Both the position numbers and the translations under genes were made by a program. From assembly GCA_964291445.2 (NCBI GenBank), contig OZ219864.1, positions 868,001-932,000 on the forward strand: a stretch of 64,000 bases of DNA, written 5' to 3'. Positions 17,702-26,973 of the stretch are shown here, one piece after another. The DNA comes from JAPOXR01 sp964291445. GTDB taxonomy: Bacteria; Pseudomonadota; Alphaproteobacteria; Rhodobacterales; Rhodobacteraceae. Under the pieces are notes generated by a model. It made no database searches, was not told where the DNA came from, and was given only the letters and a program-made list of their open reading frames with translations. Positions within the stretch are counted from its first letter, which is position 1; every line of letters begins with the position of its first letter.

Positions 17702-19096
17702 ATGAACCAGGATTATATCGTCAAGGATATCGGGCAGGCCGAGTTCGGCCGCACCGAGATCAGGATTGCCGAGACCGAAATGCCCGGGTTGATGGCGGTG
17801 CGGCAGGAATTTGCCGAGGCAAGGCCGCTTGCCGGGGCCAGGATTGCCGGCTCTCTGCACATGACCGTGCAGACCGCGGTGCTGATCGAGACGCTTCACG
17901 CCTTGGGCGCCGATCTCCGCTGGGCATCATGCAACGTGTTCTCGACCCAGGATCATGCCGCCGCGGCCATCGCCGCCAGCGGCATTCCCGTCTTTGCCTT
18001 CAAGGGCGAGACGCTGGAGGAGTACTGGGATTACGTGGACCGGATTTTCCACTTCGAAAGCGCCGCCGCCAACATGATACTCGACGATGGGGGGGACGCC
18101 ACTCTCTACGTGCTGCTCGGGGCCAGGGCGGAGTCGGGAGAGACCGAACTTGTCGCCAATCCCGAATCGGAAGAGGAAGAGGCGCTGTTTGCCACCATTG
18201 GCCGGCGAATGGCGGCCTCGCCGGGATGGTTTGCCAGACAGCGTGACTTGATCAGGGGGGTCACGGAGGAGACGACAACCGGCGTGAACCGGCTCTACCA
18301 GATGATGGAGCAGGGGCTGTTGCCGTTCCCGGCCATCAACGTCAATGACAGCGTGACCAAGTCGAAATTCGACAACAAATACGGTTGCCGCGAGAGCCTG
18401 GTCGACGGTCTGCGTCGGGCCACCGACACCATGATCGCCGGCAAGATCGCCGTGGTCTGCGGCTATGGCGATGTCGGCAAGGGATCGGCTGCCTCGCTGC
18501 GCGGGGCCGGGGCACGGGTGAAGGTCACCGAAATCGATCCGATCTGCGCCCTGCAGGCTGCCATGGATGGCTTCGAGGTGGTCACCCTTGATGATGCGGC
18601 GCCGGTCGGCGACATCTTCGTGACCGCCACCGGGAACCGGGACGTGATCAGGATCGACCACATCAGGCAAATGAAGGACATGGCCATTGTCGGCAATATC
18701 GGCCATTTCGACAACGAGATCCAGGTCGCGGCCCTGCGAAACCACAAATGGACGAAGGTCAAGGACCAGGTCGATTTGATCGAGATGCCATCCGGCAAAC
18801 GGGTGATCCTGCTATCCGAGGGACGGTTGCTGAACCTCGGCAATGCAACCGGCCATCCGAGCTTCGTGATGTCGGCCAGCTTCACCAACCAGGTCCTGGC
18901 GCAGATCGAGCTGTGGACACGCTCCGACCAGTATCGGAACGAGGTCTATGTCCTGCCCAAGCACCTCGACGAGAAGGTGGCGCGCCTGCATCTTGCCCGG
19001 CTCGGCGTCCAGTTGACCAGCCTGACCGGTGAACAGGCAGACTATATTGGCGTTGGCCGGGAAGGGCCGTTCAAGGCCGAGCATTACCGGTATTGA
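17702..19096 (+). CDS. ahcY: Adenosylhomocysteinase
   Basis: AhcY hydrolyses S-adenosylhomocysteine to adenosine and homocysteine, removing the product inhibitor of SAM-dependent methylation. The protein is about 464 residues with the full family pattern: GARIAGSLHMTVQTAVLIET early on, ASCNVFSTQDHAAAAIA, NDSVTKSKFDN (catalytic Lys/Asp/Asn region), the Rossmann glycine motif VVCGYGDVGKGSAASL, and the C-terminal HYRY. ATG 17702 gives the usual start (MNQDYIVKDI). I looked for a SAH riboswitch in the 110-base leader and found no convincing match. Confidence 0.97.
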   Translation: MNQDYIVKDIGQAEFGRTEIRIAETEMPGLMAVRQEFAEARPLAGARIAGSLHMTVQTAVLIETLHALGADLRWASCNVFSTQDHAAAAIAASGIPVFAFKGETLEEYWDYVDRIFHFESAAANMILDDGGDATLYVLLGARAESGETELVANPESEEEEALFATIGRRMAASPGWFARQRDLIRGVTEETTTGVNRLYQMMEQGLLPFPAINVNDSVTKSKFDNKYGCRESLVDGLRRATDTMIAGKIAVVCGYGDVGKGSAASLRGAGARVKVTEIDPICALQAAMDGFEVVTLDDAAPVGDIFVTATGNRDVIRIDHIRQMKDMAIVGNIGHFDNEIQVAALRNHKWTKVKDQVDLIEMPSGKRVILLSEGRLLNLGNATGHPSFVMSASFTNQVLAQIELWTRSDQYRNEVYVLPKHLDEKVARLHLARLGVQLTSLTGEQADYIGVGREGPFKAEHYRY

Positions 19097-19148
19097 CTGC
19101 CGCCGGCATTCTCCGGTCAGTGGCCAGGTGCTTGGCGGCAGGGTGTTC

Positions 19149-19541
19149 TCAGCCTGGCAGTATGTTCAGGACCAGGCCGATGATGCCACAACCGATTGCC
19201 GCATAGCCGCCATCGATGGCGATCAGCCACGGCCGGCGCTTGCCGAAGGTGTAGTTGGTCGCGATCCACGGCACCACGATGAACAGTCCGACCGACATCC
19301 CGATGATCAACCCGTCGACCGGCGACAGGATCACCAGCTGGGCAAGAAGGAATTGCATCATGACGGCGACGACCAGGGTGCAGGCAAAGGCAATGACGTA
19401 GGGAGTCGGGTTTTTCCGTTTGATGTCCTGGTCGGCAAGCCCGGAAAGTCTCATCCATGGCCGGGAGAGCACCATGTACCAGATTGACCCAAAGGCAAAG
19501 GCGGCGATGGCCGCGACCAGGATGCTGGAGATTTCGATCAT
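19149..19541 (-). CDS. DUF1761 family integral membrane protein
   Basis: A 130-aa protein with four predicted membrane helices (SSILVAAIAAFAFGSIWYMV; YVIAFACTLVVAVMMQFLLA; GLIIGMSVGLFIVVPWIAT; and a C-terminal GYAAIGCGIIGLVLNILPG). Short spacing, the SIWYMVLSRPWMRLSG stretch and ATNYTFGKR are typical of DUF1761. Function unknown. It is convergent with ahcY, and the EVE-domain gene precedes it on the same strand. Confidence 0.8.
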   Translation of the reverse strand: MIEISSILVAAIAAFAFGSIWYMVLSRPWMRLSGLADQDIKRKNPTPYVIAFACTLVVAVMMQFLLAQLVILSPVDGLIIGMSVGLFIVVPWIATNYTFGKRRPWLIAIDGGYAAIGCGIIGLVLNILPG

Positions 19542-19607
19542 CTGTCTACCGAATTGCCGGTTGCGTTGCCGGCCCGTCCCGTTCTGGCGGTGTCGTGCAA
19601 TGGCCGA

Positions 19608-20027
19608 TCATGGCTGGTAGCCGCCAAGTTCGCAGATCACCAGCCATTCCTCCTCGCGGACCGGCTGGACCGATAGACGGGTATTGTTGACGAGGACCAT
19701 CTGCGCCAGCCGGGGATCGGCCTTGCACATGGCCAGGGTTACCGGCCTGGGCATGGATGCCACCGCCCGGACATCAACACACTCCCAGCGTGGATCATCG
19801 GTGGTGCTGTCGGAATGGGCCAGGGCACACACCTCGACAATTCCCACCACCGCCTTTTCCTTCTGCGAGTGGTAGAAGAAGCCGAGATCGCCGATCTTCA
19901 TTTCCCGCATGTAGTTGCGCGCCTGGTAGTTGCGGATTCCATCCCATTCTTCGGGAGCGACTCCCTTCGCAAGCTGATCTTCCCAGCTCCACTCCCCCGG
20001 CTCGGACTTGAAAAGCCAGTGTCGCAT
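19608..20027 (-). CDS. EVE domain protein (thymocyte nuclear protein 1 family)
   Basis: A 139-aa single-domain EVE (PUA-like) protein. EVE domains read modified bases in nucleic acids; the housekeeping bacterial type is not functionally assigned. Family hallmarks: MRHWLFKSEPGEWSWEDQ at the N-terminus, GIRNYQARNYMREMKIGD, FFYHSQKEKAVVGIVEV and DVRAVASMPRPVTL. ATG 20027 starts the family sequence (upstream in-frame ATGs at 20033, 20039 and 20054 add only a few residues). It lies between DUF1761 and tsaD on the same strand; alphaproteobacterial clusters commonly put it near tsaD. Confidence 0.93.
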   Translation of the reverse strand: MRHWLFKSEPGEWSWEDQLAKGVAPEEWDGIRNYQARNYMREMKIGDLGFFYHSQKEKAVVGIVEVCALAHSDSTTDDPRWECVDVRAVASMPRPVTLAMCKADPRLAQMVLVNNTRLSVQPVREEEWLVICELGGYQP

Positions 20028-20120
20028 GGACATCTCCATATCTTCCCTTGGCACCGGACGGAGTGTTACCCGTCCGATCGGGGATTTTCCAGCAATGTCT
20101 GGCCGCGCCTGCTCGCAAAG

Positions 20121-21215
20121 TCAGGATTTCGGGCCTTTCCGGCCAGAGCCGAGCAGCGGGGCGCTGGCCATGTCCAGCGGCCAGCGGGGTCGGGCGCTGA
20201 AGGTGTCGCCGGTCACGAGGCCTTCACGCAACAGTTCGATTGCCGTCCAGGCCACCATGGCGCCATTGTCGGTGCAGTAGTGGAGCGGCGGGGCGTGGAA
20301 GCTGATCCGGCGTTCGGCGCACAGTTCCTCCAGCGCATCCCGGATCCGGATATTGGCCGCCACCCCGCCGCAGATCGCCAGCGCCCGCGGCTCGGCGAAG
20401 CGCTCGGCAAACATCTCCAGCGCCGTTCGGGTCTTTTCGGCCAGCACCTCGACGACCGCCTGCTGGAAGCCGGCACAGAGATCGGAAACGGTGGCCCGGG
20501 GCGGTGGGCCGGAGGATTGCAGCCCATCGAAGGTTCGCAAGAGCGATGTCTTCAACCCGGAAAACGACATGTTGCATCCCTGCCTCCCCGAAAGCGGGCG
20601 GGGAAGTCGGAAGCGACTGGGATCCCCGGATTTCGCAGCCTGTTCGATCGCCGGCCCACCGGGTTGATCGAGGCCGAGTATCCTCGCCGACTTGTCGAAG
20701 GCCTCGCCGGGAGCGTCATCAATGGTGCCGCCGAGCCGGACAAAACTGTCCGGGCCGCGGACGGCCAGGAACAGGCAATGGCCTCCGGAGGCCAGGAGGG
20801 CCAAATAGGGAAACCCCACCGCATCGTTCATTCGCACTGTCAGCGCATGTGCAGCCAGGTGGTTCACGGCAATTAGCGGTTTGCCGGAGCCGGTTGCCAG
20901 CCCGTCGGCAAAGGCAATGCCGGCGATCAGCCCACCGATCAACCCCGGACCGGCGGTGACGGCGATGGCATCCATGTCGGCGAGAGTTTGGCCGGCCTCG
21001 TCGAGGGCCTCTTCGGCGGCATGATCGAGCCGGGTCGCATGGGCGCGGGCCGCCACTTCCGGGACAATTCCACCGAATTCGAGATGAAGATCACCCTGGC
21101 CGTGGACGATGGAGGCGTGGACCCGTGCCGGCTCGCCCGGATGATGGCTGACCACGGCGGCCGCGGTGTCATCGCAGCTGGATTCCAGCCCCAATACTGT
21201 CAGGGTTTCGATCAT
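20121..21215 (-). CDS. tsaD: tRNA N6-adenosine threonylcarbamoyltransferase TsaD
   Basis: TsaD is the catalytic subunit that transfers the threonylcarbamoyl group to A37 of ANN-decoding tRNAs. At 364 residues it has the ASKHA-fold signatures VLGLESSCDDTAAAVV (N-terminus), the metal-binding histidines in AVNHLAAHALT (HxxxH), PYLALLASGGHCLFLAV, and LAICGGVAANIRIRDAL with YCTDNGAMVAW near the C-terminus. It is divergent from hemD with about 70 bases between; tsaD-hemD divergence is common in alphaproteobacteria. TsaE is encoded at 11.1-11.6 kb. Confidence 0.97.
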   Translation of the reverse strand: MIETLTVLGLESSCDDTAAAVVSHHPGEPARVHASIVHGQGDLHLEFGGIVPEVAARAHATRLDHAAEEALDEAGQTLADMDAIAVTAGPGLIGGLIAGIAFADGLATGSGKPLIAVNHLAAHALTVRMNDAVGFPYLALLASGGHCLFLAVRGPDSFVRLGGTIDDAPGEAFDKSARILGLDQPGGPAIEQAAKSGDPSRFRLPRPLSGRQGCNMSFSGLKTSLLRTFDGLQSSGPPPRATVSDLCAGFQQAVVEVLAEKTRTALEMFAERFAEPRALAICGGVAANIRIRDALEELCAERRISFHAPPLHYCTDNGAMVAWTAIELLREGLVTGDTFSARPRWPLDMASAPLLGSGRKGPKS

Positions 21216-21285
21216 TGACCATCAGGGTCGCAGGTTCCGGCGGTTCCGGTTACCATCCGGACCAACAGATTGGACAAACCGTGTC

Positions 21286-22002
21286 ATGCCCACCCGTATA
21301 GCAGGGACAATCATCATTACCAGACCCGAACATTCTGCCAGGCGGGCGGCGGAATACGTGGCATCGCGAGGACGGGGCAATGCAGCCGTGCTGATCTCGC
21401 CGGTGCTGAAAATCGTTCCGCTGGGTGTCGAATTTGAACTGTCGGGTCGTGGCGGCGTGGTCCTGACATCGGAAAACGCGGTCCGGTCGATGGGGGCGAC
21501 CGACATTCCGCCGGGCATGACCGCATATTGCGTCGGTAAACGAACGGCTGCAATTGCCGCAAGCCGGGGGTTTCGGGCGGTGCGGGCCGGATCCTCATCG
21601 GAGTCGCTGGTCGCATTGATCAGGCAGCAGCATGTTGCCGACGGTCTCGTCTACCTGCGGGGACGGCACGTCGCCACCGATATCGCCGGCATGCTGCGGC
21701 ACGTCGGGCAGACGGTCGAAGAGGTGGTGCTATATGACCAGGCGAGGACCAGCCTTGCCCCGGAAGCGAGGCGGGCGCTGGAGACCTCCCCCTGCATCAT
21801 GCCGCTCTTCTCGGCCCGAACCGCCCGGATCGTGGCCGAGGATGCGAGGGAGGTTCGACGGGGTGACCACCTGGTGTGCTGCATCAGCGACAAGGTGGCT
21901 GCTGCCTTCGATCTGGGCTGGGAATGCCGGGTGGCGGCTGAACCGACCGCCGACAGCCTGCTGTCAATGACCCTGGAGACCGCCGACTGCCTGTGGCCAT
22001 GA
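21286..22002 (+). CDS. hemD: Uroporphyrinogen-III synthase
   Basis: HemD closes hydroxymethylbilane into uroporphyrinogen III in tetrapyrrole synthesis. The family is poorly conserved. Support comes from the N-terminal IIITRPEHSARRAAEYVASR, the SGRGGVVLTSENAVRSM block, TAYCVGKRTAAIAASRGF, and the C-terminal PLFSARTARIVAEDA and ISDKVAAAFDL, together with its place opposite tsaD. ATG 21286 starts at MPTRIAGTIIITRP; the frame upstream of it overlaps the tsaD leader and is not family-like. Length 238 aa is normal. Confidence 0.85.
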   Translation: MPTRIAGTIIITRPEHSARRAAEYVASRGRGNAAVLISPVLKIVPLGVEFELSGRGGVVLTSENAVRSMGATDIPPGMTAYCVGKRTAAIAASRGFRAVRAGSSSESLVALIRQQHVADGLVYLRGRHVATDIAGMLRHVGQTVEEVVLYDQARTSLAPEARRALETSPCIMPLFSARTARIVAEDAREVRRGDHLVCCISDKVAAAFDLGWECRVAAEPTADSLLSMTLETADCLWP

Positions 22003-22059
22003 TCCTCGACATCAACAGCGGCCCGTGGCCGTGATTGGTAGGTGGTGGCTGTTCGCCTG

Positions 22060-23595
22060 TCACTGCAGCAGCAGAAATGTCACCGTCATCGCCACAATGG
22101 CGGCAAGTGCGCCGAGCAGGAAAGATGCCGTCCGGCCCGATGATGGCCGCGCCCTCTCCCGGCCGGTGGTTGCGTCGAGGTTCCTGGCCGCACTCTCGAC
22201 GATCAGCGGCAATCGTGGTCCGATCCTGTTCAGGATGCGCCCGACCTCGAGCAAATCCTGGCCAAGGGCGGGGATTCCGGAATTGAGGCGAATATAGTCG
22301 GCCACGACCGGCCGGGTGACCTCCCAGATATTGATCGTCGGATCCAGCGACCGGGCCACGCCCTCGACCACGACCATGGTGCGCTGCAACAGCAGGAGCT
22401 CGGTGCGGATCACCATTCCGAACTGTTCGGTGACCTCGAAGAGATGGCCCAGGAGGCGTGACATGGCGATGCGGTTTGCATCCATGCCGGTGATGGGCTC
22501 GCCAACCGAACGCAGTGCCTGGGCAAATGCGCCGATATCCTGGTCGGACGGAACGTAGCCGGCTTCAAAATGCGCCCGCGCCACCCGCAAATAGTCCCGC
22601 TTGATGAACCCCATCAGGATCTCGGCATAGACACGCCGGGTGAAGGTGTCGATACGTCCCATGATTCCGAAATCGAACAGGAGCAGGTCACCCTCGGGTG
22701 ACACCTTGAGATTGCCCTGGTGCAGGTCGCCATGAAAATGTCCATCCCGGAGTGCCTGCCTGAGAAATGTCTGCAGCAGGCAGCGGGCCAGTTGCTTCAG
22801 ATCGTGCCCCTCCTTCTGCAGCTGGTCGATATCGGCAAAGTTGGTGCCGTCGACCCAATCGAGCGTCAGCACCCGCCTTGCCGACAGGTTCCACCGCACC
22901 CGCGGGACCCGGATGCCAGCCTCGTTCTTCATGGCTTCTGCCATCTCGTCCGCTGCCGCCGCTTCCATGCGGAAATCCAGCTCGCGCATGACGACGCCCT
23001 CGAAATGCTCGATCACCGCGTGCGGACGCAGACGGCGCGATCCGGGAGCAACCAGCTTGACCAGCGATGCCGCCAGGTAGAAGGCGTCGATATCCCGCTG
23101 GAATGCCTTCTCCATGCCTGGCCGCAATATCTTGACCGCGACCCTCCCGGAGTCGTGGCGTAAACTGGCCTTGTGCACCTGGGCGATCGAGGCCGCTGCC
23201 ACCGAGTCGCTGAATTCGGAAAACAGCTCGTCGGTTTCGATGCCGAGCTCTGCCCGGATGATCTTCTTGGCCGTCTCTGTCGGGAAGGGGCTGAGCTTGT
23301 CCTGGAGAATGCGCAACTCGTTGGCCATCTCGATGCCGACAATGTCGGGCCGGGTGGACAGCAGCTGGCCGAACTTGACATAGACCGGTCCCAGCGCCGT
23401 CAGCGCCCTGACCACCGGGGGCTGACCGGGATCACCGCGCAGGCCAAAGGGCAGCAACGGAAACCCGAGCAGTCGTGCCGCAAACCTGACATTGCGATGC
23501 ACCTTCATCGCCTCCAGCGCCACCCGCATGGCACCAGTGCGCTCGAAGGTGGCGCCGATCCGGAGCAGCCGGAGGAAATTGTGCGGACCGCGCAT
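22060..23595 (-). CDS. ubiB: UbiB-family ubiquinone biosynthesis atypical kinase
   Basis: UbiB (ADCK/ABC1 family) is a membrane-associated atypical kinase/ATPase needed for ubiquinone synthesis. The 511-aa protein carries the signature KFGQ motif in GPVYVKFGQLLSTRPDIVG (near residue 70), the ATP-site lysine in GRVAVKILRPGM, the catalytic loop GDLHQGNLKV and the DFG-like LLFDFGIMGRID. A C-terminal hydrophobic segment (LLGALAAIVAMTVTFLLLQ) is the expected membrane anchor. It follows ubiE with only three bases between, so the two are co-transcribed. Confidence 0.95.
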   Translation of the reverse strand: MRGPHNFLRLLRIGATFERTGAMRVALEAMKVHRNVRFAARLLGFPLLPFGLRGDPGQPPVVRALTALGPVYVKFGQLLSTRPDIVGIEMANELRILQDKLSPFPTETAKKIIRAELGIETDELFSEFSDSVAAASIAQVHKASLRHDSGRVAVKILRPGMEKAFQRDIDAFYLAASLVKLVAPGSRRLRPHAVIEHFEGVVMRELDFRMEAAAADEMAEAMKNEAGIRVPRVRWNLSARRVLTLDWVDGTNFADIDQLQKEGHDLKQLARCLLQTFLRQALRDGHFHGDLHQGNLKVSPEGDLLLFDFGIMGRIDTFTRRVYAEILMGFIKRDYLRVARAHFEAGYVPSDQDIGAFAQALRSVGEPITGMDANRIAMSRLLGHLFEVTEQFGMVIRTELLLLQRTMVVVEGVARSLDPTINIWEVTRPVVADYIRLNSGIPALGQDLLEVGRILNRIGPRLPLIVESAARNLDATTGRERARPSSGRTASFLLGALAAIVAMTVTFLLLQ

Positions 23596-23598
23596 TGG

Positions 23599-24348
23599 TC
23601 AGATCTTCCAGCCGGAGTGAATGGAGGCCACGCCTTGCGTCATGTCGCGGATGGCGACATTGGCAAACCCGGCCTCCTCCAGCATGGCCGCGAAACGGTG
23701 CCGATCCGGGAACAGGCGGATGCTCTCGACCAGGTACTGGTAGCTGTCGCGGTCGCCGGCGACAACTTGGCCGATCTTCGGGATGACCGCGAAGGAGTAG
23801 CGGTCATAGAGGTTCCTCAGAACGGAATTCCTGACCTGGCCAAACTCGAGGACCAGCAACCTGCCGCCAATGGCGAGTACCCGGAAGATCTCGGTCAATG
23901 CCGCCGGGATCTCGGCAAAGTTCCGCACACCGAAAGCCACGGTGCAGATGTCGAAGGTCCCATCGGCGAAAGGCAGGTTGCCGGCATCACCGACGATCCA
24001 GGATATCGACGGCTCCGGGTTTTGTTCGGACTCCCGCCGCCGCCCGGCCGACATCATTTCCTCGGTCAGGTCCAGCACCGTGACCTTCGCCGCTGGCTGC
24101 CGGTCGAGGATTCGCAAGGCAATGTCGCCGGTGCCGCCGGCCAGGTCGAGGATTTCCTGGCCGGGTCGGGGCGCCATCCAGTCGATGAGGGCGGATTTCC
24201 AGGTTCGGTGCAGGCGGACCGACATGAGGTCATTCATCAAATCGTAGCGCGACGACACGCCGGCAAACAATTCCCTGACATGCCCGGTCTTTTGGTCAAG
24301 TGGAACCGTTCGGTATCCGAAATGGGTTGTATCGGGGCTTCTGGTCAT
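23599..24348 (-). CDS. ubiE: Ubiquinone/menaquinone C-methyltransferase UbiE
   Basis: UbiE is the SAM-dependent C-methyltransferase of ubiquinone (and menaquinone) synthesis. The 249-aa protein has the UbiE lead-in FGYRTVPLDQKTGHVRELFA, SRYDLMNDLMSVRLHRTWK, SAM motif I in ILDLAGGTGDIALRIL, and the second family signature FDICTVAFGVRNFAEIPAAL, ending in YQYLVESIRLFPDRH. It is the first gene of the ubiE-ubiB unit and is divergent from mutM with an 82-base shared promoter region. Confidence 0.97.
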   Translation of the reverse strand: MTRSPDTTHFGYRTVPLDQKTGHVRELFAGVSSRYDLMNDLMSVRLHRTWKSALIDWMAPRPGQEILDLAGGTGDIALRILDRQPAAKVTVLDLTEEMMSAGRRRESEQNPEPSISWIVGDAGNLPFADGTFDICTVAFGVRNFAEIPAALTEIFRVLAIGGRLLVLEFGQVRNSVLRNLYDRYSFAVIPKIGQVVAGDRDSYQYLVESIRLFPDRHRFAAMLEEAGFANVAIRDMTQGVASIHSGWKI

Positions 24349-24430
24349 GCCGGGCGCCGGTTGTTACGAATGGCTCCCTGTCTTATGCCGGACAGGCAAC
24401 ACTATCAAACACGAGGAATAGTTCTGGACA

Positions 24431-25270
24431 ATGCCTGAACTGCCTGAAGTCGAGACCGTTCGGCGCGGATTGGAGCGGGCGCTGGTCGGCAAGACGATCG
24501 AGAGAGTCGAATTGCGGCGCCCCGACCTGCGCTGGCCATTCCCCGACCGCATGCCGGAACGCCTGGCGGGCAGCCGGGTCGAGCGTGCCGACCGGATGGG
24601 CAAATACATTCTTCTCGGGCTGTCGACCGACGATACGCTGATTGTGCACCTGGGCATGTCCGGCAGCTTTCGCGAGTTCTCGCCGACCGAGGACGGCGAA
24701 TTCGGCGCCGACCCGCACGACCATGTGCTGCTGTGGCTCGATGGTGACTGCCGCATTGCCTACAATGATCCGCGACGGTTCGGCATGATGGATCTCGCAA
24801 GTTCCGTGGACATCCGCGCGCACCGGCTGCTGGCGGCGATGGGTCCTGAACCGCTGGGCAACAGTTTCAACGGCAGCTCCCTGCACCAGGCCGTCGGGAA
24901 GCGGAAAAGCGCCATCAAGACCGTGTTGCTGGACCAGAAGATCGTTGCCGGTCTTGGCAACATCTATGCGAGCGAGGCGCTTTGGCATGCGCGGATTCGG
25001 CCTGACCGGCGGGCAGCGAGCCTGTCGCCGGGCGAGGCCAATGATCTGGCCCTGGCCATCCGCCGGGTTCTGAAGGCGGCAATCGACGCCGGCGGCTCGT
25101 CATTGCGCGACCACCACCTGCTCAGCGGCGAGACCGGCTATTTCCAGCACAGCTTCCGGGTCTATGGCCGGGAGAGCGAGGCCTGTCCCAGGAACGATTG
25201 TCCTGGCAAGATTTCCAGGATGGTCCAGGCCGGCCGCTCGACCTTCCTCTGCACCGATTGCCAAGGTTGA
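24431..25270 (+). CDS. mutM: Bifunctional formamidopyrimidine-DNA glycosylase / AP lyase
   Basis: MutM (Fpg) removes 8-oxoguanine and ring-opened purines and cuts the abasic site. The catalytic N-terminus MPELPEVETVRRGL is complete (Pro and Glu exposed after Met removal), MGKYILLGL carries the conserved lysine, LGMSGSFRE follows, and VAGLGNIYASEALW is the helix-two-turn-helix. The C-terminal zinc finger is intact: two cysteines in ACPRNDCPGK and two in LCTDCQG. Length 279 aa. In many alphaproteobacteria the next gene is enoyl-CoA hydratase, then rpsT and dnaA; here an ABC transporter on the opposite strand lies between. Confidence 0.97.
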   Translation: MPELPEVETVRRGLERALVGKTIERVELRRPDLRWPFPDRMPERLAGSRVERADRMGKYILLGLSTDDTLIVHLGMSGSFREFSPTEDGEFGADPHDHVLLWLDGDCRIAYNDPRRFGMMDLASSVDIRAHRLLAAMGPEPLGNSFNGSSLHQAVGKRKSAIKTVLLDQKIVAGLGNIYASEALWHARIRPDRRAASLSPGEANDLALAIRRVLKAAIDAGGSSLRDHHLLSGETGYFQHSFRVYGRESEACPRNDCPGKISRMVQAGRSTFLCTDCQG

Positions 25271-25361
25271 GCAGTGGCCATCAGCGGTCGCTGCGACCTT
25301 CCCTTGCACCGGTTGCCAGGGTCGAGTTGCAGGCGACAACCATCCGCGACCGCCGGCAGGA

Positions 25362-26117
25362 TCAGGTGGGTTCGCGTTCGGCCCAGCCGGCAAAGATGCT
25401 CTCGAGAATGACCACGACATAGTAAAGCACGATGCCCAGGAACGCGAGGGCAATCAGGACCGAGAACATCAGCGGGTAGTCGGAATTGGTCCTGCCGCTG
25501 TCGAAGAGTGCGCCCAGGCCGCGCCCGTGCGGGCTGACGATCTCCATCAGGTTGGTGCCGATGAAGGCGAGGGTGACCGACACCTTCAGCGCGCCGAAAA
25601 ACTCCGGCAGCGTCTTCGGCAGGGCGATCTTCCAGAAGATCTCGGAGCGCGATGCACCGAGCGCCCGCAGGATGTCCCGGTATTCGGGTTCAAGCGTCGA
25701 CAGCCCGATCGATACCGAGACCGCGATCGGGAAGAACGAGATGACGAATGCAATCAGCACCGTGTTGAAGTCATGGGCGCCAATAAACAGCAGCGCCACG
25801 ATCGGCACCACCGTTGCCTTCGGGATGGCGTTGAAGCCGACCAGCAACGGGTAGAGCGCATCGCGCATGGTGCGCCAGAACCCCATGATCATGCCGATGG
25901 CAGTTCCGACGACGATGGCGACCAGCAATCCCAGCACCGTGCGCCACAGGGTCTGCCAACTCATGACCAGGAACAAATCCCAGAATTTCATCACCGCCGC
26001 CGGCAGGTCGGATGGTGACGCCATGACATAATTGGGCCAGCCATTGGCCCAGACCAGGAACTCCCACAGGCACAGGAAGATAATCATGGCCACCACCGGG
26101 ACACCGATCTTGCGCAT
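25362..26117 (-). CDS. ABC transporter permease (nitrate/sulfonate/thiamine-precursor class)
   Basis: The 251-aa inner-membrane permease of the binding-protein-dependent family that includes SsuC, TauC and ThiX. About six membrane helices are visible (VVAMIIFLCLWEFLVWANGW; the LGLLVAIVVGTAIGMIMGF region; VPIVALLFIGAHDFNTVLIA; LIALAFLGIVLYYVVVILES). The cytoplasmic EAA-type loop is in ILRALGASRSEIFWKIALPK. It overlaps the end of the ATPase gene by one base (TGATG), so it is coupled to it. The substrate is not determined by the permease sequence. Confidence 0.9.
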   Translation of the reverse strand: MRKIGVPVVAMIIFLCLWEFLVWANGWPNYVMASPSDLPAAVMKFWDLFLVMSWQTLWRTVLGLLVAIVVGTAIGMIMGFWRTMRDALYPLLVGFNAIPKATVVPIVALLFIGAHDFNTVLIAFVISFFPIAVSVSIGLSTLEPEYRDILRALGASRSEIFWKIALPKTLPEFFGALKVSVTLAFIGTNLMEIVSPHGRGLGALFDSGRTNSDYPLMFSVLIALAFLGIVLYYVVVILESIFAGWAEREPT

Positions 26118-26917
26118 CAGGATGCTGCCTCCGGATTGTCTTTTTCCCGCCCCTGGGCAATCTCGATCTGGCGCCGCAGGATGTTCAGCTTTTCGACCGC
26201 ATCCGGCGTGTAGAGATCATCAAGCTTGCGCGGCCCGTCAAAACCCACATCCATGACATATTGCGATGTTGCCGGTCGGCCCGACAGCACGATTACCTGG
26301 TTGGCCAGGAATATCGATTCCCGCAAATCATGCGTGATCATGACCCCGGTGAATGGCTCCTCGGCCTTCAGATTGTGCATGGTCATCCACAGATCCTCGC
26401 GGGTGAATGCATCAAGCGCGCCAAAGGGCTCGTCAAGGATCAGCACATCGGGTTGGTGGACCAGGGCCCGGCACAGGGATGCCCGTTGCCGCATGCCGCC
26501 GGAGAGTTCGGATGGGCGTTTGTCCTCGAACCCCTCGAGGCCGACCAGTGCGAGCAGCTTGCGGGCCCTCTCCTCCTGCTGTGCCTTCGACAGGCGCGTC
26601 GGCACGATCTCGAGGGGGAGCATCACGTTCTTCAGGATCGTTCGCCATTCCAGCAGCACCGGGTTCTGGAAAGCCATGCCGACGGTGGCGCGCGGGCTCT
26701 TCACCTTTTCGCCATGCAGCCAGACCTCACCCTGATCCGGCTTCATCAGCCCGGCGATCAGCCGGGTCAGGGTCGATTTGCCACAACCGGACGGCCCGAC
26801 GACGGCGACGAACCCGCCCTCGTGAATTGCCAGGCTAAGATCATCCAGTACCGGCAGTGGACCGGTATCGGTCACATAGGCATGGGTGACACCCCTGATG
26901 TCGATCAGGTTCTGCAT
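26117..26917 (-). CDS. ABC transporter ATP-binding protein (nitrate/sulfonate/thiamine-precursor class)
   Basis: The 266-aa cytoplasmic ATPase of the importer. Motifs are complete: Walker A VVGPSGCGKSTLTRLIAG, Q-loop VGMAFQNPVLLEWRT, ABC signature ELSGGMRQRASLCRAL, Walker B DVLILDEPFGALD and the H-loop ITHDLRESIFLA. The spacing and C-terminal tail are typical of SsuB/TauB/ThiZ-type ATPases. It lies between the binding protein gene (56 bp upstream) and the permease (overlapping), forming one operon. Confidence 0.93.
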   Translation of the reverse strand: MQNLIDIRGVTHAYVTDTGPLPVLDDLSLAIHEGGFVAVVGPSGCGKSTLTRLIAGLMKPDQGEVWLHGEKVKSPRATVGMAFQNPVLLEWRTILKNVMLPLEIVPTRLSKAQQEERARKLLALVGLEGFEDKRPSELSGGMRQRASLCRALVHQPDVLILDEPFGALDAFTREDLWMTMHNLKAEEPFTGVMITHDLRESIFLANQVIVLSGRPATSQYVMDVGFDGPRKLDDLYTPDAVEKLNILRRQIEIAQGREKDNPEAAS

Positions 26918-26973
26918 GGCGGGCGCTGCGTGATGAATGTTCGGGGCGCGGGCCGGTCAGGCCCGCACCATTC